Source: a virus
Reading direction: 5' to 3' (one strand)
Virus record (IMG/VR): IMGVR_UViG_3300042380_000637
Coordinates: 1-64,000 of that record
Length of the DNA: 64,000 nt
Shown: one piece after another, positions 20,464 through 27,724 of the stretch
How positions within the stretch are numbered: the first letter of the stretch is position 1
Layout: every line of letters starts with the position of its first letter
Notes under the pieces: model-generated
Told to the model about the DNA's origin: nothing
The model's database searches: none
Seen by the model: only the letters and a program-made list of their open reading frames with translations
Program-made: the position numbers and the translations under genes

Positions 20464-21355
20464 GGCCTTCTTGTTTTGGTGTGTGTCCGTATTCATTGCA
20501 ATTTTTTAGATATTGTGTGTAACTTCCAAATTCAGATTGTGTGCGGTAACGCATCTTGCCCCATTTATAGTCTGTGCTGTTTACATGCTCTCCGTGTTGC
20601 GTTGTAGTAGTGTTGGCATGTTGCAGATACTTTTCAAAATTGCTTTCTCTAAACAGCGTAACAGGCGTATAGTATTGTTTCATGTCTGTCTTCAGCCACT
20701 TCACCGCCATCGCATCCACTACACGCAATGCTTCTTCCAGTGAATAAGTTTTCAGTCGTGCAGATATTAACTTGCTTGTCTCCCTCGTTTCGGCTCTAAA
20801 ACTTGTACCCGCATGCTCGTTGATGCGGCCAATAATTGCTTGAATTTTTTCTTGCAATTCAATTTTAATTTCCTTTATATCTATATGTTTATCTATATGT
20901 TTATCTATATGTATATCTTGAGTATAAATTTTAGACGGTGGTAGTCTAAATTTTAGACTGTCACCGTCTAAATTTTGTACGGTGGTAGTATAATTTTTAG
21001 ACTGTCCGTCTAAGAGTTGTTCCACCTTTTTTGTAATAAAAATAAGGTCTCCCTTTTGAATGTACAATCCTATTTCTTCTTGGCACATATCAAGGTCGTA
21101 AATAAATTTAGTACACCGGACACCCTTGTCTGTCCGCTCAATGTAGCCGCGTGTCTCTAATGCTTTAATGGCATTAAAAACCGTTGCCCTTGATAGGTCT
21201 AACCATTCGGCTATCTTGTCTTTACTCTTAATGCAGGTGTAGCCATACTCCGGATTCTGACTCATTTGCTTTATGTCGCAAAGCACCGCCATTTCGTTCA
21301 AGGAAAGACACAATGCTTTCCGAACTATGTGATTGTTTAAATTAACAATTTGCAT
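20456..21355 (-). CDS. Winged-helix replication initiator (O/DnaD-like)
   Basis: This 299-residue protein begins MQIVNLNNHIVRKALCLSLN. A winged helix spans about residues 15-95, with CIKSKDKIAEWLDLSRATVFNAIKALETRGYIERT as recognition helix and wing. A variable linker and a C-terminal helical part (SLEEALRVVDAMAVKWLKTDMKQYYTPVTLF) follow, a layout known from phage O and DnaD-type helicase loaders. Its place directly before the primase-helicase supports origin binding and helicase loading. A structured leader with a terminator stands immediately upstream. Confidence 0.78.
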   Translation of the reverse strand: MQIVNLNNHIVRKALCLSLNEMAVLCDIKQMSQNPEYGYTCIKSKDKIAEWLDLSRATVFNAIKALETRGYIERTDKGVRCTKFIYDLDMCQEEIGLYIQKGDLIFITKKVEQLLDGQSKNYTTTVQNLDGDSLKFRLPPSKIYTQDIHIDKHIDKHIDIKEIKIELQEKIQAIIGRINEHAGTSFRAETRETSKLISARLKTYSLEEALRVVDAMAVKWLKTDMKQYYTPVTLFRESNFEKYLQHANTTTTQHGEHVNSTDYKWGKMRYRTQSEFGSYTQYLKNCNEYGHTPKQEGHD

Positions 21356-21480
21356 GAAAATAAAAACCCCTTTGTTCGCCTTTCGAGGTAGGAGTCTCTA
21401 CTCAGCGGACAAAGGGGGGTAATATCTTAACAACTCGCTGCTCCTACCCAGCGGCCTTTCGGCAGACACAAAGGTAAGGA
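21356..21480 (-). promoter_or_regulatory. Structured leader, candidate attenuator
   Basis: On the minus strand the last 60 nt form a strong hairpin (CCCCTTTGT at 21417-21409 pairs with ACAAAGGGG at 21375-21367, extended inwards), followed by TTTTTATTTT directly before the ATG: an intrinsic terminator in the leader. Upstream lie GCC-GAAA-GGC and the hairpin CGCTG/CAGCG whose loop is GGTAGGAG. That loop is complementary over 8 nt to CTCCTACC (21395-21388) inside the terminator hairpin. Alternative pairing would change termination, so this is a candidate attenuator or ligand-sensing RNA. A plain terminator for the gene upstream is the alternative. Confidence 0.55.
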
Positions 21481-21514
21481 CAAGCGCTCACACATATGCA
21501 AGAATGAAACGAAA

Positions 21515-22057
21515 TTATTTTTCCCAATAAACCTTATCGCCTCTACGATAGTGTTTTATATTTGGTACAGCCTCTGCGCTTACAAAGTGTTTCTCTTTAT
21601 AAACTACATAGTTGTTGGGCATGAGGGCAAATTGGCCTGTGTTTAAAGCTATTAACGAAAGCGGTTTGTGTTCTTCCGGATAGCGGCTATACCCATCCTT
21701 CCAATCTATAATAATTCCCGTGTGTCTGCCTTCTTCAGAAACTGGCTTTATAAGATTTGCCTCCAGTCCTTCCAGAAAAGGCATATATACGGCTTCTATA
21801 TCTTCGCCCATCCCTCCCCAAGGCATCAGGATTTCCGGGCTATATGAAAAATCACTGGTAGATGACATGGCGTGTAGCGGCAATCCACTCCAATGCGCAC
21901 CAGATTCAAGCATCACATGACAGGACAGTATTTGGTACTCCCTGCAATATACACCATGCCATACGGCTCGTGTTACCCCATCTGGCATCGAAGGGCCAAG
22001 AAAAGAGTTTTTAACATTTACATATAAATGAAACGGGAGGCTGCCGTGCTTTGACAT
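21515..22057 (-). CDS. Hypothetical protein
   Basis: This 180-residue protein starts MSKHGSLPFHLYVNVKNSFL. It is aromatic- and Pro-rich (GAHWSGLPLHAM, EILMPWGGMGEDIEAVYMPF) and beta-rich, with YSRYPEEHKPLSLIALNTGQFALMPNN later. It has no membrane segment. It starts the leftward replication operon and its ATG is only 4 nt from a TAnnTTTG box, so the message may be leaderless. No family was recognised. Confidence 0.6.
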   Translation of the reverse strand: MSKHGSLPFHLYVNVKNSFLGPSMPDGVTRAVWHGVYCREYQILSCHVMLESGAHWSGLPLHAMSSTSDFSYSPEILMPWGGMGEDIEAVYMPFLEGLEANLIKPVSEEGRHTGIIIDWKDGYSRYPEEHKPLSLIALNTGQFALMPNNYVVYKEKHFVSAEAVPNIKHYRRGDKVYWEK

Positions 22058-22061
22058 ACCA

Positions 22062-22069
22062 CAAATTTA
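22062..22069 (-). promoter_or_regulatory. Candidate -7 box, leaderless arrangement
   Basis: The minus strand reads TAAATTTG, then 4 nt, then the ATG of the gene 21515-22057. With transcription starting a few bases after the box, the mRNA would begin at or next to the start codon. No strong -33 element was seen. Confidence 0.45.
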
Positions 22070-22143
22070 CACAATAAAAACCTAAATCATTTCCCAAGGT
22101 TTTTATATGTTTATCAAAATATTTAAGAAATTTATCGAATATG

Positions 22144-22175
22144 TTTGGTAAACAAAATAGCCCTCCCTACATTTG
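22144..22175 (+). promoter_or_regulatory. Bacteroidetes-type promoter for the SSB operon
   Basis: TTTG at 22144-22147 is followed after 20 nt by TACATTTG at 22168-22175. The ATG at 22204 lies 28 nt downstream. This is one of the best consensus matches in the window. Confidence 0.7.
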
Positions 22176-22203
22176 TTCCATGTTTAATTTATTCACATAA
22201 TTT

Positions 22204-22959
22204 ATGTCACGCAAAGACGAATTCAAATCAGTAAGCCTAAATCCAGCTACCAAATTTCTGGAATGGGACAGCAACAGCGGCCAGTTTAAGTTTTACGACA
22301 AAGAGGCCAAGCAAAACAAGTTTATCAAGTCGCCATTTAAGTTTGTTGTTCTAAAAGAACTGCATACAATTAAAGGATGGCACGGCGCAAGCGAATCAGG
22401 AATCTACTCCAACGAGGTAAATAATCTTACGGAGGTGATTAATGTAAAATCGTTCAAAGGCGGTTCTATCGCAACGGGTTTATATAGAGATATAAAAGAC
22501 AAACTGCAGGGTGGCTCGTATCACAAGTCGTTATATGTGATGCTTGGCGATGGCACGATTGCAAACATCTCAATGAAAGGCGCTGTTGTAGCCCGTTGGG
22601 GAGACTTCACAAACAAGTGCAAGAACAGATTGCCGGACGAGTGGGTGGCTGTCACCGGACACAATGACGAGAAGAACGGAGCAGTGAAATATACAACGCC
22701 TAAGTTTGAATGGAAGAGCAGCCTTACAGCAGCAGATGGAGAAATGGCTGACAAAGCATATGATACCATCAAGGACTACCTTGCCGGATACTTTGCTAAA
22801 GAGGTGGAAGAAGAAGTGGTGACAGCGGTGACGCAGACGCAGCAAGATACCACAGCACATATATCTCCATCCACTCCCACTAATGTTGCCATGCGGAACG
22901 AAGAAGCGTATCACTACGCAAACAAGCAAGAGGATGCTTACGATGACTTACCATTTTAA
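22204..22959 (+). CDS. Single-stranded DNA-binding protein (phage type)
   Basis: This 251-residue protein starts MSRKDEFKSVSLNPATKFLE. The first 185 residues are beta-rich and basic, compatible with an OB fold (KFVVLKELHTIKGWHGASES, YVMLGDGTIANISMKGAVVA). A disordered Gln/Thr-rich linker follows, and the protein ends AYDDLPF, the acidic aromatic tail typical of SSB proteins, which docks replication partners. Its own strong promoter and place at the head of the rightward replication module fit early abundant expression. The fold is inferred, since I see no classic SSB signature in the core. Confidence 0.7.
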   Translation: MSRKDEFKSVSLNPATKFLEWDSNSGQFKFYDKEAKQNKFIKSPFKFVVLKELHTIKGWHGASESGIYSNEVNNLTEVINVKSFKGGSIATGLYRDIKDKLQGGSYHKSLYVMLGDGTIANISMKGAVVARWGDFTNKCKNRLPDEWVAVTGHNDEKNGAVKYTTPKFEWKSSLTAADGEMADKAYDTIKDYLAGYFAKEVEEEVVTAVTQTQQDTTAHISPSTPTNVAMRNEEAYHYANKQEDAYDDLPF

Positions 22960-22970
22960 TTTATACAAAT

Positions 22971-23471
22971 ATGAACCTATATCAAATTACAGCAGACCAA
23001 TCTTCCATCATTGCATTGTTGGAAGAAAACGGAGGGGAGGCCACAGACGATGTATTAAACGCTTTAGAAATAACTCGTGAGGCTTTCTCAAAGAAAGCAG
23101 AAGCGTACGCCCATGTAATCATCAAGCTTGATGGCGAGGTGGATATTATTGCGGCAGAAATCAAACGCTTGCAATCTTTGAAAAAAACCAAAGAAAACAG
23201 CGTAACCCGCCTAAAAGAATCTCTCACGCAAGCAATGCTTGTATTTGGGGAGCAAGACGACAAGGGAATCCGTAGGTATAAAACCCCAACCCTATCGCTT
23301 TCCACGCGCAAAAGCGAAGCCGTATCTATAGACGATGAAAAGGCTATTGACAGCCGCTTTATTGTGACCAAACACGAAATCAGTAAGTCGCTTATCAGCG
23401 AAGCCATCAAAAACGGAATCGAAGTGGATGGCGCTTCGTTGGTCGTGAAATATAGCGTGCAAATTAAATGA
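22971..23471 (+). CDS. Siphovirus Gp157-like protein
   Basis: This 166-residue protein starts MNLYQITADQSSIIALLEEN. The long coiled coil KKAEAYAHVIIKLDGEVDIIAAEIKRLQSLKK, the segment FGEQDDKGIRRYKTPTLSLSTRKSEAV, and the tail DGASLVVKYSVQIK match the layout of Gp157 proteins, first described in Streptococcus thermophilus phage Sfi and often found next to SSB or recombination genes. It follows the SSB gene by 11 nt. The molecular role is not established. Confidence 0.78.
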   Translation: MNLYQITADQSSIIALLEENGGEATDDVLNALEITREAFSKKAEAYAHVIIKLDGEVDIIAAEIKRLQSLKKTKENSVTRLKESLTQAMLVFGEQDDKGIRRYKTPTLSLSTRKSEAVSIDDEKAIDSRFIVTKHEISKSLISEAIKNGIEVDGASLVVKYSVQIK

Positions 23472-23533
23472 CATATCTTTGCGGTTAGTGTGTGTATATT
23501 AACTTTGTTTACTTGAAATGTTGCATAGCAAAC

Positions 23534-23557
23534 AACCGGGGCAATGCTCCGGTTTTT
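23534..23557 (+). terminator. Intrinsic terminator after the SSB operon
   Basis: AACCGGGGC pairs with GCTCCGGTT around a short AAT loop (one wobble pair), followed by a run of T. It lies 62 nt after the Gp157-like gene. Confidence 0.75.
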
Positions 23558-23576
23558 TGTTTTATAACTTTGTATA

Positions 23577-23584
23577 TATATTTG
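23577..23584 (+). promoter_or_regulatory. Candidate -7 box, leaderless arrangement
   Basis: TATATTTG is followed by 4 nt and the ATG at 23589. Another TAnnTTTG match (TAACTTTG, 23564-23571) lies just upstream and could be the true box, giving a leader of about 12 nt. Confidence 0.4.
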
Positions 23585-23588
23585 AATT

Positions 23589-23783
23589 ATGAATTTGAAA
23601 GTGACATTCACCTACATCGTTACCGAAGACGATTGGGATGTATCACATCTTCTTCAGGATTGTAATGGGCATACTACCAGTGAAGCAAAAGATATATTAA
23701 AAAATGCCTTTCTGGAAGACGCGTCATATGTTATAAAAAATGCCGAAATAATTTTAATCAAAGAGGATAGGCAATCTTTATAA
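23589..23783 (+). CDS. Small hypothetical protein
   Basis: This 64-residue protein starts MNLKVTFTYIVTEDDWDVSH. It has a beta-alpha-beta look (NLKVTFTYIV, SEAKDILKNAFLEDASYV, NAEIILIKEDR). It is acidic and soluble. It stands between a terminator and the metallophosphoesterase gene with its own promoter-like box. Function unknown. Confidence 0.55.
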   Translation: MNLKVTFTYIVTEDDWDVSHLLQDCNGHTTSEAKDILKNAFLEDASYVIKNAEIILIKEDRQSL

Positions 23784-23815
23784 AAAAACAATAATTGCAT
23801 GACGGCACTACAGAC

Positions 23816-24820
23816 ATGGATAAAGCCGAAATAGCAAAAGAGTATAGAGAAAAATACGGCATGGAAATGCCTACGCAAGCCCTTGCACGGGTGATGCACA
23901 AAAAAAATCCTACAATTTTTTACTCTGTTGAAAACGCCCGAAGCACCCTTCGATATATAGAAGGTAAAAGCGGTGAACAAAATAGAGGCTACACATCAAT
24001 AAAAAATTCTCCTCACTACATGGCTACTGAACGGTATAAAAATCCATACGGCCTACCAAAGTCGTATCAGACACACCGCAAAACATATGTGCTACCAAAG
24101 GAATGTACAGAGATTCTTTTATTGAGCGACATACACATCCCCTATCATTGCACAAAAAGCCTTACAATAGCGCTTGACTACGGACGGGACAAGGAAAATA
24201 AAATCAACTGTATCCTGCTTAATGGAGATGTTATTGACTTCCACAGAATCAGTAGGCACGAGACAGACATGCGAAAGCGAAGCACCGTTCAGGAGTTTGA
24301 GGCAGCTGATTTGTTTTTATACAAACTGCGTCTTGCATTCCCAGACATTCATATATACTGGCTCAAAGGCAACCATGATATGCGCTGGGAAAAGTATCTG
24401 CAACAATATGCCACGCAAATATGGGATGATAACTATTTTTCACTTGAATCCCGGCTGAAGCTTAAAGAGAAAAACATATCCATTATTCCAGACAATGTTC
24501 TTGTAATGGCTGGAAAGCTTCTCATTACACACGGGCATCACCTAATCAAAGGCGGGATGCATCCAGCAAAACGAGCATTGGCAAAGGCGGGGCAAAGCGT
24601 AATCATGTCCCATCTGCACCGGAGAGACTACTACAAAAAACGCAACGCAACAAAGACCGAGGAAGAAGAAGGATATGTCACAGGATGCCTGTGCGAACTC
24701 AGCCCCGACTACAATGTAATCAGTGATAGCGAAAATGGATTTGCCCACATATCGATTGACAAGGGCGGAATTTTTTCTGTAAAAAATTACGAAATAAGCA
24801 AGGACAGATGCAGGCTATAG
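23816..24820 (+). CDS. Calcineurin-like metallophosphoesterase
   Basis: I start at MDKAEIAKEYREKYG (334 residues). The N-terminal 100 residues are polar with a helix-turn-helix-like part (EMPTQALARVMHKKNPTIFY). The catalytic domain shows the full set: LLLSDIHIPYH (DxH), LLNGDVIDF (GD), LKGNHDMRWEK (GNHD), LLITHGHHL and MSHLHRRD, which bind two metal ions. The group includes Mre11/SbcD-like nucleases and Lambda-type phosphatases. The basic context and replication neighbours favour a DNA-directed enzyme, but substrate is not decided. Confidence 0.9.
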   Translation: MDKAEIAKEYREKYGMEMPTQALARVMHKKNPTIFYSVENARSTLRYIEGKSGEQNRGYTSIKNSPHYMATERYKNPYGLPKSYQTHRKTYVLPKECTEILLLSDIHIPYHCTKSLTIALDYGRDKENKINCILLNGDVIDFHRISRHETDMRKRSTVQEFEAADLFLYKLRLAFPDIHIYWLKGNHDMRWEKYLQQYATQIWDDNYFSLESRLKLKEKNISIIPDNVLVMAGKLLITHGHHLIKGGMHPAKRALAKAGQSVIMSHLHRRDYYKKRNATKTEEEEGYVTGCLCELSPDYNVISDSENGFAHISIDKGGIFSVKNYEISKDRCRL

Positions 24821-24868
24821 TTTAATTTTGCGCCCATTGAACATTTAATATTGGTAGTGTAATAAAAG

Positions 24869-24898
24869 TCCGGTGATAATTTCATCGGATTTTTTTTT
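24869..24898 (+). terminator. Intrinsic terminator
   Basis: TCCGGTGA pairs with TCATCGGA (one wobble) around a 5-nt loop, followed by nine T. It ends the metallophosphoesterase unit, 48 nt after its stop. Confidence 0.75.
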
Positions 24899-24941
24899 GA
24901 ATTTATCTTGTTTATGCATACATAGTTCCAATAAATCAAAA

Positions 24942-24949
24942 TACATTTG
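24942..24949 (+). promoter_or_regulatory. Candidate -7 box, leaderless arrangement
   Basis: TACATTTG is followed by 4 nt and the ATG at 24954. The spacing is the same as at 23577 and 22062. No good -33 element is seen at 19-22 nt. Confidence 0.45.
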
Positions 24950-24953
24950 TCAC

Positions 24954-25481
24954 ATGATAGAACACAAGGAGTTGTATGTGACAGATGGGAAGAACAAAAA
25001 CCTTCGCATCCGGCTAATGTACGATGATATAATTTTGATTAAAACATCCAGCAAAAACACCGCTATGGTTTGTCTTGCATCTGGTAAAGAAATCACACTA
25101 AACAATCCGTTACCCCTGCTGTATGAGTTTTATTTTAAAAAACGCCCCAGCTTTATACACGGGAGCGAGCATCACATAATCAACACCTCATACATACTTT
25201 CCGCAGAAGGAAATGTATACGACACAGAGCTAAAAATAAACCTTTGTAATAACCTTGTTGCAAGACTTCGCAAGTCACACCCATATGCATATTTCATTAT
25301 CAATGGTGTTATGAAAAAACACAAAAGCGCCACAACAGATTGCGAGAAAAAAGATGCGATTATTATGTCGAGCCTTCACTATACAAAAGATATAGTAGCA
25401 GAAATATTGCGCGTTACAGGGGAGAAAGTAAGTCCAAGATATGTAATCAAACGATATAAAGAACTTAAAATCAATTCATAA
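24954..25481 (+). CDS. LytTR-like DNA-binding protein, degenerate
   Basis: This 175-residue protein starts MIEHKELYVTDGKNKNLRIR. The first 95 residues follow the LytTR pattern loosely: DDIILIKTSSKNTAMVCLASGKEITLNNPL, then SFIHGSEHHIINTSYILSAEG, where LytTR domains have an (F)xRxHRSYxVNxxxI segment. The C-terminal part (SLHYTKDIVAEILRVTGEKVSPRYVIKRY) could be a second DNA-binding helix pair. It lies directly before a clearer LytTR gene. A transcription regulator of phage genes is likely; the LytTR call is tentative here. Confidence 0.5.
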   Translation: MIEHKELYVTDGKNKNLRIRLMYDDIILIKTSSKNTAMVCLASGKEITLNNPLPLLYEFYFKKRPSFIHGSEHHIINTSYILSAEGNVYDTELKINLCNNLVARLRKSHPYAYFIINGVMKKHKSATTDCEKKDAIIMSSLHYTKDIVAEILRVTGEKVSPRYVIKRYKELKINS

Positions 25482-25832
25482 ATGTTATTAAAAGCAAATT
25501 ACAAACAACACAAGGGAGCTATGTTTAATATTACGAAAGAGATGGTGGTGTATGTTTCTCAGGATGGGGACTATCACAATGTCTATCTTGAGGGCCGCCC
25601 GTTCTTTATATCGTTTCACGGTAGCAGTGCAGTGGTAATAGAGCGATTCCCCAATCTTATACGCGCACATCGCGGGTATTATATAAATCCAGACCAAGTG
25701 TTTAGCATTAACAGCGTTGCTGATAACATGGTTGAAATAGTGTTTAAGGACGGCAAACAATTGGAGTTCTCCAAAAGCAAAATGCTTCATCAATCACTAA
25801 TTGATTCTCTTGAAAAAAATGGGCAAAAATGA
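25482..25832 (+). CDS. LytTR-family transcription regulator
   Basis: This 116-residue protein is essentially one LytTR domain: MVVYVSQDGDYHNVYLEGRP, then RFPNLIRAHRGYYINPDQVFSIN and NMVEIVFKDGKQLEFSKS. LytTR domains bind direct repeats of short imperfect motifs and usually sit behind a response-regulator receiver; this one has none. The start codon follows the preceding stop with no gap. It probably controls middle or late phage promoters. Confidence 0.75.
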   Translation: MLLKANYKQHKGAMFNITKEMVVYVSQDGDYHNVYLEGRPFFISFHGSSAVVIERFPNLIRAHRGYYINPDQVFSINSVADNMVEIVFKDGKQLEFSKSKMLHQSLIDSLEKNGQK

Positions 25833-26148
25833 TTTCTTAAAACTATTCTGCTTTATTAAGGGTGCATTGATAACGGCAGAGGTTATAAACCACAGCAAGA
25901 CAAAGCTTACGCACGAGGCAAAGTATCACTTCAATCAAGTGTATAACGCATGCAGATTGTTTGAAAAGTTTGTGCATAACCTTGTAGGCAAAGAACAGAC
26001 AGAAATGGAAGACGAGGTGAATAGCACCTTGATTGGTATCGTGTGGAGCATATACGAAATGAAAGACGAAGAGCGCGAGGCGTTCATCACACACATGGAA
26101 AAGTTTGATTACACCCCAACAAACAATGAAAGCGACACTACAATTTAA
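25819..26148 (+). CDS. Hypothetical helical protein
   Basis: This 109-residue protein starts MGKNDFLKLFCFIKGALITA. It is helical and Lys/Glu-rich (EAKYHFNQVYNACRLFEKFV, TLIGIVWSIYEMKDEEREAF). It overlaps the LytTR gene by 14 nt and the next gene by 23 nt. Function unknown. Confidence 0.55.
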   Translation: MGKNDFLKLFCFIKGALITAEVINHSKTKLTHEAKYHFNQVYNACRLFEKFVHNLVGKEQTEMEDEVNSTLIGIVWSIYEMKDEEREAFITHMEKFDYTPTNNESDTTI

Positions 26149-26356
26149 TTTGGACGACAGAGATGATTCCGTAGCGCATCAGAGATGTATAAAAGCTTTA
26201 GACATGGCTCTTGCCTTGTTTGACTTTTCAGCCAAGCTTAGACGCATAATCGATATAAGCGAAGACGGAAAATGGTTGGACGAAGATGTTGTTAGCAAGG
26301 CGTTTTACGAAACGCTGGAGGAGCATAACATAATTATAGATAGACTACTTTTATAA
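26126..26356 (+). CDS. Small hypothetical protein
   Basis: I start at MKATLQFNLDDRDDSVAHQR (76 residues). The pattern FNLDDRDDSVAHQRCIKALDMALALFDF recalls small phage proteins with a conserved FxLxxExxD-type start and a helical body. It ends with an acidic helix (KAFYETLEEHNIIIDRL). It overlaps the preceding gene by 23 nt. Function unknown. Confidence 0.6.
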   Translation: MKATLQFNLDDRDDSVAHQRCIKALDMALALFDFSAKLRRIIDISEDGKWLDEDVVSKAFYETLEEHNIIIDRLLL

Positions 26357-26357
26357 A

Positions 26358-26612
26358 ATGAAGAACATGTATAACAAAGAAACAGTGGTACAATGGATGC
26401 TGGATAAAATCATTGAGCATAATGGCATCCTCCCGATGAATGACATTAGAACGGCAATGGGAATGCACAATGAGGAGATGTCCCGTGCCTACACAGAAGG
26501 ATTTAAACGATGCAAGTATATTAGGGAGTTAAGCACCGGAGTAATTCCTGATGCTTCCGAGCCAATTCCTGATGACTTTGACACTTATTATGAGAAATCC
26601 TATGGGGAATAA
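26358..26612 (+). CDS. YGE-family tandem paralogue 1
   Basis: This 84-residue protein starts MKNMYNKETVVQWMLDKIIE and ends DDFDTYYEKSYGE. It is the most divergent of four neighbouring paralogues that share an N-terminal (T/V)AVxWL helix and a C-terminal YYxxxYG(E/N). The gene's last codons (TATGGGGAATAA) contain the start codon of paralogue 2, giving an 11-nt overlap. The family is common in Bacteroidetes phages; its role is unknown. Confidence 0.6.
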   Translation: MKNMYNKETVVQWMLDKIIEHNGILPMNDIRTAMGMHNEEMSRAYTEGFKRCKYIRELSTGVIPDASEPIPDDFDTYYEKSYGE

Positions 26613-26850
26613 AAAGCAGACGGCAGTAGAGTGGCTTGTGGAGCAGATTGAGGCACATAAGATTGAAATAATTTATTCTGACAAGATTGATTCAATCAAA
26701 TGTTTGCCTTCCATTGTTGCCCAAGCCAAAGCAATGGAGAAGGAGCAGATAAAAAATGCCTATGGTCAAGGTGTTGCAGATGAAGCAGGTGAGATACTTG
26801 ATTCAACAAAAGATGCAGAAGAATATTACAACAAAAACTATGGAGAATAA
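26602..26850 (+). CDS. YGE-family tandem paralogue 2
   Basis: The 82-residue product starts MGNKKQTAVEWLVEQIEAHK. The family core is TAVEWL, then QAKAMEKEQIKNAYGQG, then EEYYNKNYGE at the end. It is acidic and helical. Its ATG lies inside the YGE codons of paralogue 1, and its own YGE codons contain the start of paralogue 3 (11-nt overlap). Function unknown. Confidence 0.7.
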   Translation: MGNKKQTAVEWLVEQIEAHKIEIIYSDKIDSIKCLPSIVAQAKAMEKEQIKNAYGQGVADEAGEILDSTKDAEEYYNKNYGE

Positions 26851-27073
26851 AATAACGGCAGTAGAGTGGCTAAAAGAAAACCTACCATCCTTGTTTACAG
26901 ATGATTCAGGTTATTATCGGAAACTATTTGAACAAGCCAAAGCAATGGAGAAGGAGCAGATAATTGATTCATTTGATGAAGCAAGAACTTATGTGCTTAA
27001 AAATGTGTGGAAGCACGATGACGGAATACGATATTATGAAAATAAATATGGAGAAGACCCAAACCGCAGTTAG
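26840..27073 (+). CDS. YGE-family tandem paralogue 3
   Basis: The 77-residue product starts MENKITAVEWLKENLPSLFT. It keeps QAKAMEKEQIIDSFDEA and YYENKYGE, followed by a short extra tail DPNRS before the stop. As a result its overlap with paralogue 4 is 26 nt rather than 11. The first half of the MEKEQ segment is nearly identical at DNA level to paralogue 2, which points to recent duplication. Function unknown. Confidence 0.7.
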   Translation: MENKITAVEWLKENLPSLFTDDSGYYRKLFEQAKAMEKEQIIDSFDEARTYVLKNVWKHDDGIRYYENKYGEDPNRS

Positions 27074-27269
27074 ATGGCTACAAGAGGCATTGAGCCTCCA
27101 CCTATCCGATGAGCAGAAGGTTCAATTTGAGGGCTTGTTCCAGCAGGCTATGGAAATGGAGAAGGACCAAATTATTGATGCCCACGATGATGCCTACATT
27201 TCCATGAACCTTGCGTTCCGGGGCTTTGATAGGTCGGTGGAGTATTACGAGAAAACATATGGGAACTAA
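27048..27269 (+). CDS. YGE-family tandem paralogue 4
   Basis: The 73-residue product starts MEKTQTAVRWLQEALSLHLS. It keeps FQQAMEMEKDQIIDAHDDAY and ends YYEKTYGN. It is the last intact member of the array; the downstream gene at 27379 has only a partial likeness (YAKNIYGEEGEIW). The start is the ATG inside the YGE codons of paralogue 3. Function unknown. Confidence 0.7.
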   Translation: MEKTQTAVRWLQEALSLHLSDEQKVQFEGLFQQAMEMEKDQIIDAHDDAYISMNLAFRGFDRSVEYYEKTYGN

Positions 27270-27378
27270 TGTACCAAATGGTATAATACCGAATGGTATC
27301 AATTGCTTATAACGTGATGCGTATTGCTGACGTTGCCAATTTAAAAAACAAATGTTAAATACTTAAATAAGGGTTGAT

Positions 27379-27591
27379 ATGAAAATCGAAGTTACAATTA
27401 CAGATGATGCTGGCAATGTTCAGCAATACGTTGTTAGCGGTTCGTTGCTTTCTGATGAAGAAATAGAAGAATATGCTAAAAACATTTATGGTGAAGAAGG
27501 TGAAATTTGGAAGCGAATTACTAATAGTTTTATAGTTGGTGCTAAATGGGCAAGAGATGTGTTGAAAGCACGTCAAAGCAATGACCGCTAA
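27379..27591 (+). CDS. Small hypothetical protein
   Basis: This 70-residue protein starts MKIEVTITDDAGNVQQYVVS. A short beta hairpin is followed by an acidic helix (SDEEIEEYAKNIYGEEGEIW) and a basic tail (GAKWARDVLKARQSNDR). It stands 109 nt after the tandem array; that gap holds two short inverted repeats (near 27271-27300) and A/T-rich sequence. Function unknown. Confidence 0.55.
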   Translation: MKIEVTITDDAGNVQQYVVSGSLLSDEEIEEYAKNIYGEEGEIWKRITNSFIVGAKWARDVLKARQSNDR

Positions 27592-27685
27592 CTACAATAT
27601 TTCCGCAATATTGCGTGATATATCAATTTCCCGACATCAAGAAGATGATAATGCACACAACTAAGGCAAAATCAAACAATTGCCG

Positions 27686-27693
27686 TAGATTTG
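27686..27693 (+). promoter_or_regulatory. Candidate -7 box
   Basis: TAGATTTG matches TAnnTTTG 31 nt before the ATG at 27725. The 130-nt gap before it has an imperfect inverted repeat (AATATTTCCGCAATATT) near 27596 that could mark the end of the previous unit. Confidence 0.45.
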
Positions 27694-27724
27694 TGTCGCA
27701 AAAGTTGGCTATAATTGAGACAAG

